From assembly GCA_034665745.1 (NCBI GenBank), contig JAXDJJ010000011.1, positions 1 to 59,112 of the forward strand: a DNA stretch of 59,112 nucleotides, in the 5' to 3' direction. Positions 40,804 through 48,175 of this stretch are shown piece by piece. This DNA is from JAXDJJ01 sp034665745. Lineage in GTDB: Bacteria > Actinomycetota > CADDZG01 > WHSQ01. The position numbers were made by a program, and so were the translations under genes. The notes beneath the pieces are model-generated. The model saw only the letters and a list, made by a program, of their open reading frames with translations. It did not search any database and was not told where the DNA came from. How positions within the stretch are numbered: position 1 is the first letter of the stretch; each line of letters opens with the position of its first letter.

Positions 40804-41469
40804 GTGCTTGGCCTCCTCCCGTACTCCTCCAACTACACGTTCCTCGCGCGCGTTCGAACCGAGGGGGCCGAAGCTCTAGCCGTTTACAAGCCACGCCGAG
40901 GTGAACGGCCCCTATGGGATTTCCCTCCGGGCTCGTTGGCGGCCCGCGAATGTGCGGCGTTCCTCGTTAGTGAAGCGGCGGGGTGGGACCTAGTTCCGGT
41001 CACGGTGTTGCGAGAGGACGCACCGATGGGGGAAGGCTCGTTTCAATTGTTCGTCGAGCATGATCCTGAGACCCACTACTTCACGTTGATGCATGACCGC
41101 TTGGATGAATTCGCGGCCTTCGCTGCTTTCGACGCGGTGATCAACAACGCCGACAGGAAATCTGGTCACGTTCTGGAGGACGGAACAGGCAAGCTCTGGG
41201 CGGTCGACCACGGACTGACGTTCCACACCGAGGACAAGCTCCGCACGGTCATCTGGGAGTTCGCCGACGAGCCCCTGACGAAGCCTGTGCGTAACGCCCT
41301 CGAGAAACTCGGAGCGGCCCTGTCGGAGGGGAGCCTGTCCGGGGAGCTCTCGGCCCTTCTGTCGGACACCGAAGCGAGTGCCACCCTCGCCCGGGTCGAG
41401 GCCCTCCTTGTGGACGACTGCTTCCCGGCCCCTGGGACCGATAGGCCCCTTCCCTGGCCCCTCATCTGA
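40804..41469 (+). CDS. SCO1664-family protein (PI3/4-kinase-like fold), start uncertain
   Basis: A 221-residue member of the actinobacterial family that partners DUF3090. Blocks are YKPRRGERPLWDFPPGSLAARE, GWDLVPVTVLRED, FAAFDAVINNADRKSGHVLED and WAVDHGLTFH, resembling a lipid-kinase-like catalytic core with NADRK and DH. GTG 40804 has GGTGAGG five bases upstream and is taken as start. However, residues that look like the native N-terminus (REILTNGEVE) are encoded in frame just before it, back to the DUF3090 stop at 40750, with only CTG at 40783 as a near-start. Confidence 0.82.
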   Translation: MLGLLPYSSNYTFLARVRTEGAEALAVYKPRRGERPLWDFPPGSLAARECAAFLVSEAAGWDLVPVTVLREDAPMGEGSFQLFVEHDPETHYFTLMHDRLDEFAAFAAFDAVINNADRKSGHVLEDGTGKLWAVDHGLTFHTEDKLRTVIWEFADEPLTKPVRNALEKLGAALSEGSLSGELSALLSDTEASATLARVEALLVDDCFPAPGTDRPLPWPLI

Positions 41470-41575
41470 GCTGAACCATTTGGCTCGTATCGGGAGGAAT
41501 CGGGCCATCTAGGGTGAACCCCCAAGGGACCAGCGCCGCCAGGTGCTCGTTAAAGGACTCTCTGGGAGGACAACG

Positions 41576-43693
41576 ATGTTCGCTTCTCGCCGTCCGCGCC
41601 GCTTGAGCGCTCTCGTCACATCGGTCGCCGTGATCGGCGCACTCTTCACCGTTATCGGATCCGCTTCCGGCGCAACCGCGTCGGTCGCCCCGGCCCCCAT
41701 CGATCGCCAGGTAGCGAACGCAGTGGGTCTCACGAGTGCGATCGTCCATGTCACTCCCGACGCGACCTTGGCGCAAGGACTTCGTGCCGCGCGTGCTGCG
41801 GGGGCCCAGACCGGAACCACCTACGACGCGATCAACGTCTTCGTTGCATATGGGATGGCCTCCACCTTCGAGCGCCTTTCCAAGTCATCCGTCATCGGAT
41901 ACATCGAAGCGAACAGGACGCTCCACATGTTCACCGACACGTCACACAAGGCAACGCGTGGCCAGGATGTTCTTGACGGCGCCGTGACGCTGCCCGACGG
42001 CACGCGCATCGACGGAACCGGCGTCGGTGTTGCGGTGGTCGACTCGGGTATCGATGGGACGCACCCCGATCTCGTCACCCGTATGGGCGGAAACGTAAAG
42101 ATCATCTGCTCGACCCCCCAGCCGGTGGTCCTTGCAGCAACAGGTGGTTTCTCGCAATGCAAGGGCCCGAAGCAAGTGGTTCCCCTCGAAGATACCGACA
42201 CGCCTTCGGCCGGTGGTCATGGCACACATGTTGCCGGCATCGTGGCGGGCACCGGCGCGGCATCGAGCGGCAAGTACCACGGCGCGGCTCCTGGTGCGAC
42301 GTTGTACGGCGTCAGCGTCGGTACGGCGATCTCCGTCGAGAACGGTCTCGACGGACTGAACTGGGTGCTCGAGAACCACGATGTGGTATCTCCCCCGATC
42401 AAGGTCGTCAACAACTCGTGGGGTGGCAGCTATTCGAAGTATGACCCCCAGAACGCCCCCTTCCATAAGGCTTTGTGGCAACTGCAAGACGCTTTGATCG
42501 CGGACGGGGTATCGGTCGTGTTCGCCAACGGGAACGCCAGCGGTAACGGAACCGCAACGACGACGTCGGGCGAGTGCGTCAACCCGACACCCGGCCTTAT
42601 CTGCGTCGCGAACTACGATGACCGTGGAACCGGAACGAGGAACGGGACGATCAGCACCAGCTCCTCGCGCGGCAAGTCCGACACCCCCCTCGAGTGGCCT
42701 GACATCTCGGCCCCCGGAACGAACATCACCTCGACCTGCCGCGTGACCTTGCCGGTGTGCACCGCGGGCAGTGGCCAGGTCACCAACGACAACAACTACC
42801 GAGTTCTGTCGGGCACGTCGATGGCCGCGCCGCACATCGCCGGCATCGTCGCGCAGCTCTACCAGGCCGACCCGACCCTGACCCCTGCTGCGGTCGAGAA
42901 CATCCTCGAAGACACCGCGTACAAGTTCCAGTTCGGTTCGGCGTACGGGCTCTACACCGACCCCACGAACCCCAACAACACGTCGTCGTTCGAGAAGGGT
43001 CACGGTCTCGTCGATGTCGTTGCCGCGCTCCAGTCGGTTCTGAACCCAGGCGCGCCCGGCCCAGAGCCGACCCCCACCCCGACCCCGACCCCTTCACCGA
43101 CCGGGGGGCCGACGGGACCTGGAACGACGTACTACTTCCACTCTGACTCGGGGCTCGGCAACGTCGACAACCTTCCGGCCCCGGTTGGTGCGGCCCCGAG
43201 CTTCGACACGACGGCCCCAACGTTCGCCGATCCATCCACCTACTTCGACAGCATCGCGAACAACGCCGCGCCAACGGCGCACTATGACCCGCACTGGACG
43301 GGAACGGTCTCCGAGCGCATCCAGCGTCTCGATGTGAAGTTCTGGCAGCGTCAGGTTCTCGGCGACACCTTGGGCAATTCCAACTGGACGGTAACGGTCT
43401 GGGTTGGCAGCACCGGTTACGAACTCCCCGAGATCTCCAAGGCCGCGTCTCAGAGCGTTGGGAATGCAACCTCTTTGATCGAGCACACTTTCACCACGAT
43501 GCTCGATGGGACCACCGAGGTTCCCCTGAACATCGATCCTGCCGGCGAGCCGGTAACGATCTCGATCGGTGGCACCTATGTCGTCGACAACGGTCCTGGC
43601 TACATCGACTACGACTCTGTAGGCAAGCCATCGAGCTTCACGGTCAACGGGAACGGGAGCACCGGAGGCTCCGGACAAGCGATGGCCGTCTAG
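41576..43693 (+). CDS. Secreted subtilisin-like serine protease with Pro-Thr linker and C-terminal beta domain
   Basis: A 705-residue exported S8 protease. It has a signal peptide (about 1-33), a propeptide-like region (45-120) and catalytic Asp156 (VVDSGIDGTHPD), His215 (GGHGTHVAG) and Ser415 (LSGTSMAAPHIAG), with FANGNASGNG carrying the oxyanion Asn. A linker of Pro-Thr repeats (near 505-518) leads to a C-terminal beta-sandwich of about 180 residues (FWQRQVLGDTLGNSNWTVTVWVG) of unknown role, perhaps substrate or surface binding. ATG 41576 follows GGGAGGACAACG. It is unlike the reverse-strand S8 protease in its tail. A strong terminator follows. Confidence 0.93.
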   Translation: MFASRRPRRLSALVTSVAVIGALFTVIGSASGATASVAPAPIDRQVANAVGLTSAIVHVTPDATLAQGLRAARAAGAQTGTTYDAINVFVAYGMASTFERLSKSSVIGYIEANRTLHMFTDTSHKATRGQDVLDGAVTLPDGTRIDGTGVGVAVVDSGIDGTHPDLVTRMGGNVKIICSTPQPVVLAATGGFSQCKGPKQVVPLEDTDTPSAGGHGTHVAGIVAGTGAASSGKYHGAAPGATLYGVSVGTAISVENGLDGLNWVLENHDVVSPPIKVVNNSWGGSYSKYDPQNAPFHKALWQLQDALIADGVSVVFANGNASGNGTATTTSGECVNPTPGLICVANYDDRGTGTRNGTISTSSSRGKSDTPLEWPDISAPGTNITSTCRVTLPVCTAGSGQVTNDNNYRVLSGTSMAAPHIAGIVAQLYQADPTLTPAAVENILEDTAYKFQFGSAYGLYTDPTNPNNTSSFEKGHGLVDVVAALQSVLNPGAPGPEPTPTPTPTPSPTGGPTGPGTTYYFHSDSGLGNVDNLPAPVGAAPSFDTTAPTFADPSTYFDSIANNAAPTAHYDPHWTGTVSERIQRLDVKFWQRQVLGDTLGNSNWTVTVWVGSTGYELPEISKAASQSVGNATSLIEHTFTTMLDGTTEVPLNIDPAGEPVTISIGGTYVVDNGPGYIDYDSVGKPSSFTVNGNGSTGGSGQAMAV

Positions 43694-43713
43694 CACCCAC
43701 ACATACGAACCAG

Positions 43714-43740
43714 AAAGAGCCCGCTTCGGCGGGCTCTTTT
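43714..43740 (+). terminator. Strong intrinsic terminator after the S8 protease
   Basis: AAAGAGCCCGC-TTCG-GCGGGCTCTTT forms an 11-base-pair stem with a stable TTCG tetraloop, ending in a T-run. It starts 21 bases after the protease stop codon and isolates the downstream tRNA-Leu. Confidence 0.93.
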
Positions 43741-43772
43741 CATTTCCATCGGTGCTCTTATCCTGGCGGTCT

Positions 43773-43856
43773 GCCCGGGTGGCGAAACTGGCATCCGCGG
43801 GGGCCTTAAAAGCCTCTGGCCGAAAGGCTGTGTGGGTTCGAGTCCCACCCCGGGCA
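43773..43856 (+). tRNA. tRNA-Leu (anticodon UAA)
   Basis: A class II tRNA. The acceptor GCCCGGG pairs with CCCGGGC, the anticodon stem GGGGC/GCCTC encloses loop CTTAAAA (anticodon TAA), and a long variable arm (GGCC/GGCT region) precedes the T arm GTGGG/CCCAC with loop TTCGAGT. The discriminator is A at 43856. CCA is not encoded. The GTG of the next gene starts two bases after this A. Confidence 0.95.
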
Positions 43857-43857
43857 C

Positions 43858-44223
43858 GTGACTCTGGATAGATCAACTCTCTCGATCGTTGCGTGTGGGC
43901 TGGCCGCGGGGTTGATGAGTGGGCTTCTCGGCGTGGGTGGGGGAGTTGTGATGGTTCCTCTGCTCGTGCTCGTTGGGAAGCAGACTCAGCATCAAGCCCA
44001 TGCCACCTCTCTTGCTGCCGTAGTGGTGATGGGCGCGGTTGGTGCCGCCACGTTCGCGGCCGACGGTCAGGTCGATGTCGGACTGGCGCTCGCCCTCGCC
44101 GCAGGCTCATTGTTCGGGGCCCCGTTAGGAGCGCGGATCATGGCACGGACTGCCGAAGGGCCTCTGAAGATCGCGTTCGGTGTGTTGATGCTCGTGGTCG
44201 CGGGGTTGTTGCTATGGAGCTGA
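43858..44223 (+). CDS. TauE/SafE-type membrane protein, half-size, first of pair
   Basis: A 121-residue membrane protein equal to one half of a TauE/SafE (DUF81) transporter, a family linked to export of sulfite and other organosulfur anions. It has about four helices and the repeat motif GLMSGLLGVGGGVVMVPLLVL near the N-terminus, followed by THATSLA-like HATSLAAVVVMG. GTG 43858 is the only start that keeps the first helix and lies two bases after the last nucleotide of tRNA-Leu. The second half is a separate gene overlapping by ten bases. The pair presumably assembles as a heterodimer. Confidence 0.85.
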   Translation: MTLDRSTLSIVACGLAAGLMSGLLGVGGGVVMVPLLVLVGKQTQHQAHATSLAAVVVMGAVGAATFAADGQVDVGLALALAAGSLFGAPLGARIMARTAEGPLKIAFGVLMLVVAGLLLWS

Positions 44224-44612
44224 CCATCCCGATCATCATCGGAACGGTTGCATTCGGAGTTCTCGTGGGTCTGCTGTCCGCGCTGTTCGGGATCGGGGGC
44301 GGCATCGCGATGGTGCCGTTCATGGTTCTGCTTCTCGAGCGCTCCCAACATCTTGCCGAAGGAACTTCGTTGCTCGTGATCGTTCCGACCGCCATCGCCG
44401 GAGTCATTGCGCATCACAAACGTGGGTTTGTCTCGTTCAGGCTCGCTGGGACCCTTGCGGTCGGTGGTGTCGTCGGCGCGTTCTTCGGAGCGCGCCTCGC
44501 CCTTTCTCTAGACGAGGACAAGCTCTCGAAGTTCTTCGCCCTGTTTCTGATAGCGATGGGTATCCGCATCATCCTTGAGGGACGCAAGATGATGAAAGAG
44601 CCACCCGCTTAG
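44214..44612 (+). CDS. TauE/SafE-type membrane protein, half-size, second of pair
   Basis: A 132-residue partner with the same architecture: VGLLSALFGIGGGIAMVPFMVLL, then LAEGTSLLVIVPTAIAG and a terminal basic tail. Both halves carry the G-x-GGG loop of the family, and the order first half-second half mirrors a full-length 250-residue transporter. ATG 44214 overlaps the end of the first half by ten bases in another frame, so this is not simply a broken gene with one in-frame stop. The 3' end overlaps the convergent csaA-like gene by four bases. Confidence 0.87.
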   Translation: MELTIPIIIGTVAFGVLVGLLSALFGIGGGIAMVPFMVLLLERSQHLAEGTSLLVIVPTAIAGVIAHHKRGFVSFRLAGTLAVGGVVGAFFGARLALSLDEDKLSKFFALFLIAMGIRIILEGRKMMKEPPA

Positions 44613-45004
44613 GCGATCGGGGCTCCCGGTTCGACGCCCTCGGGCAATTCCAACAACCTGACGGTGCCATCTGGATCGAGTGCGCCGAGGATCAGGAACT
44701 CGCTCTTGAATCCGGCGATCCTCTTCGAGCCGAGATTGATCGCGCCCACGACGATCCGGCCCACGAGTTCCTCCGCGGAGTAGTTCGTGACCTGAGCACT
44801 GGTTTGCAATACGCCGACGACTGGTCCGAAGTCCACCTTGAGCTTGTACGAGGGCTTGCGCGCCTCGGCGAAAGGCTCGACTTCTGTGACGACCCCCGTC
44901 CGCAGGTCCACGGCGAAGAAGCCGTCGATGCCCACCTCCTCCTTGAGGTCGAGCTTCTCTGGTGCATAGGGGAGCGTGCCGGGGTCGATCTCGTGTTGTG
45001 CCAT
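44609..45004 (-). CDS. CsaA-like tRNA-binding-domain protein
   Basis: A 131-residue OB-fold protein of the CsaA/Trbp111 type, which bind the tRNA elbow and in Bacillus show export-chaperone activity. Blocks are VDLRTGVVTEVEPFAEARKPSYKLKVDFG, SAQVTNYSAEELVGRIVVGAINL and IAGFKSEFLILGA. It has a 28-residue N-terminal extension (TLPYAPEKLDLKEEVGI). The MetG encoded at 20.1 kb lacks this C-terminal domain, so it could supply it in trans. ATG 45004 lies six bases after TAGGTT and the gene is divergent from mutM with 17 bases between start codons. Confidence 0.88.
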   Translation of the reverse strand: MAQHEIDPGTLPYAPEKLDLKEEVGIDGFFAVDLRTGVVTEVEPFAEARKPSYKLKVDFGPVVGVLQTSAQVTNYSAEELVGRIVVGAINLGSKRIAGFKSEFLILGALDPDGTVRLLELPEGVEPGAPIA

Positions 45005-45009
45005 GCCAC

Positions 45010-45016
45010 TAACCTA
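45010..45016. promoter_or_regulatory. Overlapping divergent -10 boxes (csaA-like and mutM)
   Basis: Plus strand TAACCT (45010-45015) ends six bases before the mutM ATG at 45022. Minus strand TAGGTT (45016-45011) ends six bases before the csaA-like ATG at 45004. The boxes overlap by five base pairs in a 17-base gap, so both mRNAs must be leaderless if these boxes are used, and the two promoters should exclude each other. Confidence 0.55.
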
Positions 45017-45021
45017 AAGGC

Positions 45022-45825
45022 ATGCCCGAGCTACCCGAGGTCGAGTCCGTTCGCCGCCAGCTCGATCCCGAGCTTAGTGGCCGAACCGTGATCGACGTCT
45101 GGACCGACCCCCTACCAACGGTGCCGCGGGAGTTCCAAGAGGTCGAGCGCTCGATCGGGAAGCGCATCGAGCATGTTGGTCGCAGGGGGAAGTTCATGAT
45201 CGCCCCCCTGACCGATGGCCTCGAGCTCATCATGCATCTGGGCATGACGGGCTCGTTCTCGTTCACCGATAAGGACGCGTACGCACGCGCGATCGTTAGC
45301 CTCGACGACGGCAGGGAGCTCGTGTTCCGCGATCCTCGTCGGTTCGGACGCATGGCCGTGGTCGATGCCGGTGATTACGTCACGATCCCAACGTTGATGC
45401 TGCTCGGCCCCGAACCTCTGTCGGACGAGTTCGATCCCAAGGTATTCGCCGAGGTCCTGGCCCGAACGAATGCACCGATCAAGCCGTTCCTTCTGAGCCA
45501 GCGTCCGGTTGCGGGGGTCGGCAACATCTATGCCGATGAAGCTTTGTGGCTGTCTCGCATCCATCCGATGTCGCGTCACGTCGGCAGGAAGCGTGCGTTC
45601 GACCTCCATCGAGCGATCAGAGAGGTTCTAGCCGCATCGCTAGATAGAGAAGGCACGACATTCCGCGACTACCAGATGGTGAACGGCGAGAGCGGACGGA
45701 ACGCATCTCACTTGATCGCGTACGGACAGGTCGGGAAACCATGCCCCCGGTGCAAGACCCCCATGCGGAAGATCGTTCTGGGCGGCCGCGGCACGACCTA
45801 TTGCCCGAAGTGTCAACGGGCGTAG
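45022..45825 (+). CDS. mutM: Formamidopyrimidine-DNA glycosylase (Fpg/Nei family)
   Basis: A base-excision repair glycosylase/AP lyase that removes oxidised purines. The 267-residue protein begins MPELPEVE with the catalytic Pro2 and Glu3, has GRRGKFMI with the conserved Lys, HLGMTGSF, RDPRRFGRM, VAGVGNIYADE and the C-terminal zinc finger CPRCKTPMRKIVLGGRGTTYCPKCQ. All key residues are present. It has no Shine-Dalgarno sequence; the ATG sits six bases after TAACCT. Its divergent partner is the tRNA-binding protein. Confidence 0.96.
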   Translation: MPELPEVESVRRQLDPELSGRTVIDVWTDPLPTVPREFQEVERSIGKRIEHVGRRGKFMIAPLTDGLELIMHLGMTGSFSFTDKDAYARAIVSLDDGRELVFRDPRRFGRMAVVDAGDYVTIPTLMLLGPEPLSDEFDPKVFAEVLARTNAPIKPFLLSQRPVAGVGNIYADEALWLSRIHPMSRHVGRKRAFDLHRAIREVLAASLDREGTTFRDYQMVNGESGRNASHLIAYGQVGKPCPRCKTPMRKIVLGGRGTTYCPKCQRA

Positions 45826-45855
45826 GGATAGGGACGAATCACGCATAAGGGACGC

Positions 45856-45861
45856 TAAGGT
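45856..45861 (+). promoter_or_regulatory. -10 box TAAGGT before the metalloprotease gene
   Basis: TAAGGT is followed by six bases and GTG 45868, the leaderless spacing. The intervening GGAG could instead be read as a Shine-Dalgarno sequence, so the call is ambiguous. Confidence 0.3.
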
Positions 45862-45867
45862 GGAGCG

Positions 45868-47751
45868 GTGATCAGGCGACTCGGTGCAACGTTGCTATCG
45901 CTCGCACTTCTCTTCGCGTTCGCGACGCCGGCCCTCGCTCGCACACGCTTCCCTCGCCACATCGATCCGCGATCGTGGGAGGTCCCTGAGGACATGACGT
46001 GGTCCGATTACCACGCGATCCCGGGTGTCGACTGGCGTGAGGGTGACGCGGATCCGCCGAAGAAGCTGAGGGCCGCGTTGATCCTTGGCGATTTCCAGGA
46101 CCAAGGGTTTCGGGCGGCAGAAACGTCCGTGGACCCGACGGGTCAAGCAGGGCTCGGGGTCGACGATCCCGCTCAGTACTGGCTCGATTACCTGTTCTAC
46201 GACAAGACCGCGACGTCACCGCAGCACGGCCACACCGTTGACGAGTACTGGCTCGAGAACTCGTACGGACTCATCGGGGTCGAGGCCGAGAAGTTCGGCC
46301 CCTACACGCTCGAAGGCAACATGTACGAGTACGGGGTGACTGACTTCGGCAGTGGTGAAGATTGCCCGGACGGCCCGGATGGGTGTTCGAGTGACTTCGA
46401 TACCGAGCTCGTGCAGGCGTCACTGGCCGATGTGACCTTGTCGCAGCAAGAACACGGCGAGTTCGACTTCAGGTTCTTGCTTCACGCTGGCTACGACGAG
46501 TCCGGGGTGTGGCTGAACTACGGGCAGGCGATGTTCCCCGAGAAAGAAGCGGTGACCGATCTATACGGCCCGGCCAACCCCGACCATCGCAACTGGGCAA
46601 CCACGCGCTACGTCGAGTGGACTTCGTTCTTTGCGGCCCAACAGATCTGGAGCCATGCCCTACCTGGAGCTTTGTCGACGCAGGGTGAGAGCGACGGGGG
46701 ATCGACGTACGCGCACGAGCTTTCACACATCCTTGGAGTGCTCGACAACTACAACAACCCGTACGCCGAGAATCCCGATCGGGCTTATGGCGGCCCCTGG
46801 GACATGATGGATCGTGGGACGTTCAACGGTCCGGGCGGACCTTTCGAGCGCAACCAGATACCGCCGACACAAGGCGGGACGATGGGGTCTCACCACATGC
46901 TGCGTAACAAGATCCGGATGGGATTCATCCCGAGTTCCGAGGTATTCACGATCACGCAGTCTGCTCTCGATGCAGCGGGGGTTGTCAAAGCCCGCGTGAT
47001 GCAACGCGAGACCCCTCCAGTGACCGACGACCCCAACATATACAGCGGGTTCCGGGTCGCCCTCTCACAAGACAACAGCTCGTGCGATTCGAACATGCCG
47101 AAGTGCGACGGGGGCTCGTACGACTTCTATGACATGGAGGTTGTGAACCGGCAAGGCTTCGACTCGTTCCTACCGGACCACGGTGTGTTGCTTGCGAAGA
47201 CGAAGGCCGCCGACGCGGCCCCCTTCATCTGGGTGATCGATGCCTTCCGCAAGGACCTCACGAACGCCGACTACGTCACGGCCGACGGGACGAAGGTGCC
47301 TTACACCGTCGGTGACTACCGCCAGTTGGCCGACGCCGCGTTCCACGCGGGCACCGCTAAGAACACCAAGAACACATACTTCGATCGCGTCAACAACCTC
47401 GCCTTCTACATCCTGCAGAAGCAACCGCAAGGTGGGCGCCTGACATACACGGTCGCCGCGCAATCTCTGTCGTCACCGAACCAGCCGACGGCTCCAGAGG
47501 TTGCAAAGGTCAAAGGACGCCCGGCCCGCAACCGCGTCGTGCCGATCACGTTCAAAGTGTCGAACCCCGGACTTACTGCAGGTGTCTATCGCTTGAAGGT
47601 TCGTAAACAGGGCAAGATCCGGTTCCGGCTATTGAACGACCTGATCTATCTCGACGGGGGAGCCAGCAAGAACGTCCGCGTCTGGGCTAAGAAGACAGGC
47701 CGCGTGGGAAAAGTCACTCTCGAGGCGGTGGTCGCAAGTGACGCTCGATGA
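45868..47751 (+). CDS. Secreted M6-type (immune inhibitor A-like) metalloprotease
   Basis: A 627-residue exported zinc protease. The signal peptide ends near residue 25 (TPALARTRF). The zinc motif HELSHILGVLD at 283-293 gives His283, Glu284, His287 and Asp293, the HExxHxxGxxD form of M6 and related families, followed by a GGPWDMMDRG segment with the Met-turn. Upstream LRAALILGDFQDQGF resembles the M6 start of the catalytic domain. The C-terminal 100 residues form a beta-sandwich (FKVSNPGLTAGVYRLKV). Its last 14 bases overlap the CoA-binding gene. It could digest host or environmental protein together with the two S8 enzymes. Confidence 0.88.
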   Translation: MIRRLGATLLSLALLFAFATPALARTRFPRHIDPRSWEVPEDMTWSDYHAIPGVDWREGDADPPKKLRAALILGDFQDQGFRAAETSVDPTGQAGLGVDDPAQYWLDYLFYDKTATSPQHGHTVDEYWLENSYGLIGVEAEKFGPYTLEGNMYEYGVTDFGSGEDCPDGPDGCSSDFDTELVQASLADVTLSQQEHGEFDFRFLLHAGYDESGVWLNYGQAMFPEKEAVTDLYGPANPDHRNWATTRYVEWTSFFAAQQIWSHALPGALSTQGESDGGSTYAHELSHILGVLDNYNNPYAENPDRAYGGPWDMMDRGTFNGPGGPFERNQIPPTQGGTMGSHHMLRNKIRMGFIPSSEVFTITQSALDAAGVVKARVMQRETPPVTDDPNIYSGFRVALSQDNSSCDSNMPKCDGGSYDFYDMEVVNRQGFDSFLPDHGVLLAKTKAADAAPFIWVIDAFRKDLTNADYVTADGTKVPYTVGDYRQLADAAFHAGTAKNTKNTYFDRVNNLAFYILQKQPQGGRLTYTVAAQSLSSPNQPTAPEVAKVKGRPARNRVVPITFKVSNPGLTAGVYRLKVRKQGKIRFRLLNDLIYLDGGASKNVRVWAKKTGRVGKVTLEAVVASDAR

Positions 47752-48148
47752 AGTCATGCGCGAGATATTCACCAAGGCCGAAACCATCGCAGTGGTTGGT
47801 GCCTCGACCAACCCCGACAGGGCTGGGAACTACATCCCCGCGTACCTGCAGGAGCATGGTTATCGCATCATCCCGGTGAATCCGAACAACGACGAGGTGT
47901 TGGGCGAGAAGTGCTACGACGCCCTGGCGGACATCCCGGAACCTGTTGACTGTGTCGAGGTGTTCCGACGGCCCGAGCACACGCCTGACATTGCTAGACA
48001 AGCGGTGGCGATCGGTGCGAAGTCCTTGTGGCTACAGCTCGGCATCATCAACGACGAGGCTCGCCGCATCGCGGAGGAGGGCGGGCTGCTGTTCGTGCAG
48101 GACGAGTGCATGGGCCCGCAACATCGAAGGTTCCTGGCCGCGTCCTAA
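47738..48148 (+). CDS. CoA-binding (YccU-like) protein
   Basis: A 136-residue Rossmann-fold protein of the CoA-binding family. Motifs are IAVVGASTNPDRAGNYIPAYLQEHGYRIIPVNP, VDCVEVFRRPE, AKSLWLQLGI and FVQDECMGPQHRR, the last with a conserved Cys and His. Biological role is not established. GTG 47738 begins inside the end of the metalloprotease gene, a 14-base overlap that suggests translational coupling although the two products have no obvious link. Confidence 0.9.
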   Translation: MTLDEVMREIFTKAETIAVVGASTNPDRAGNYIPAYLQEHGYRIIPVNPNNDEVLGEKCYDALADIPEPVDCVEVFRRPEHTPDIARQAVAIGAKSLWLQLGIINDEARRIAEEGGLLFVQDECMGPQHRRFLAAS

Positions 48149-48175
48149 CCCTTAAGAGGGTGGCAGGATGTACGG

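Noticed and set aside
44626..44640. T-loop-like GGTTCGA sequence suggesting a fourth tRNA
   Set aside because: No acceptor or anticodon stem folds around it; it is inside the csaA-like gene.
45856..45868. Firm leaderless call for the metalloprotease gene
   Set aside because: TAAGGT-6-GTG fits, but GGAG between them could equally act as a Shine-Dalgarno sequence, so it is kept only as a low-confidence site.
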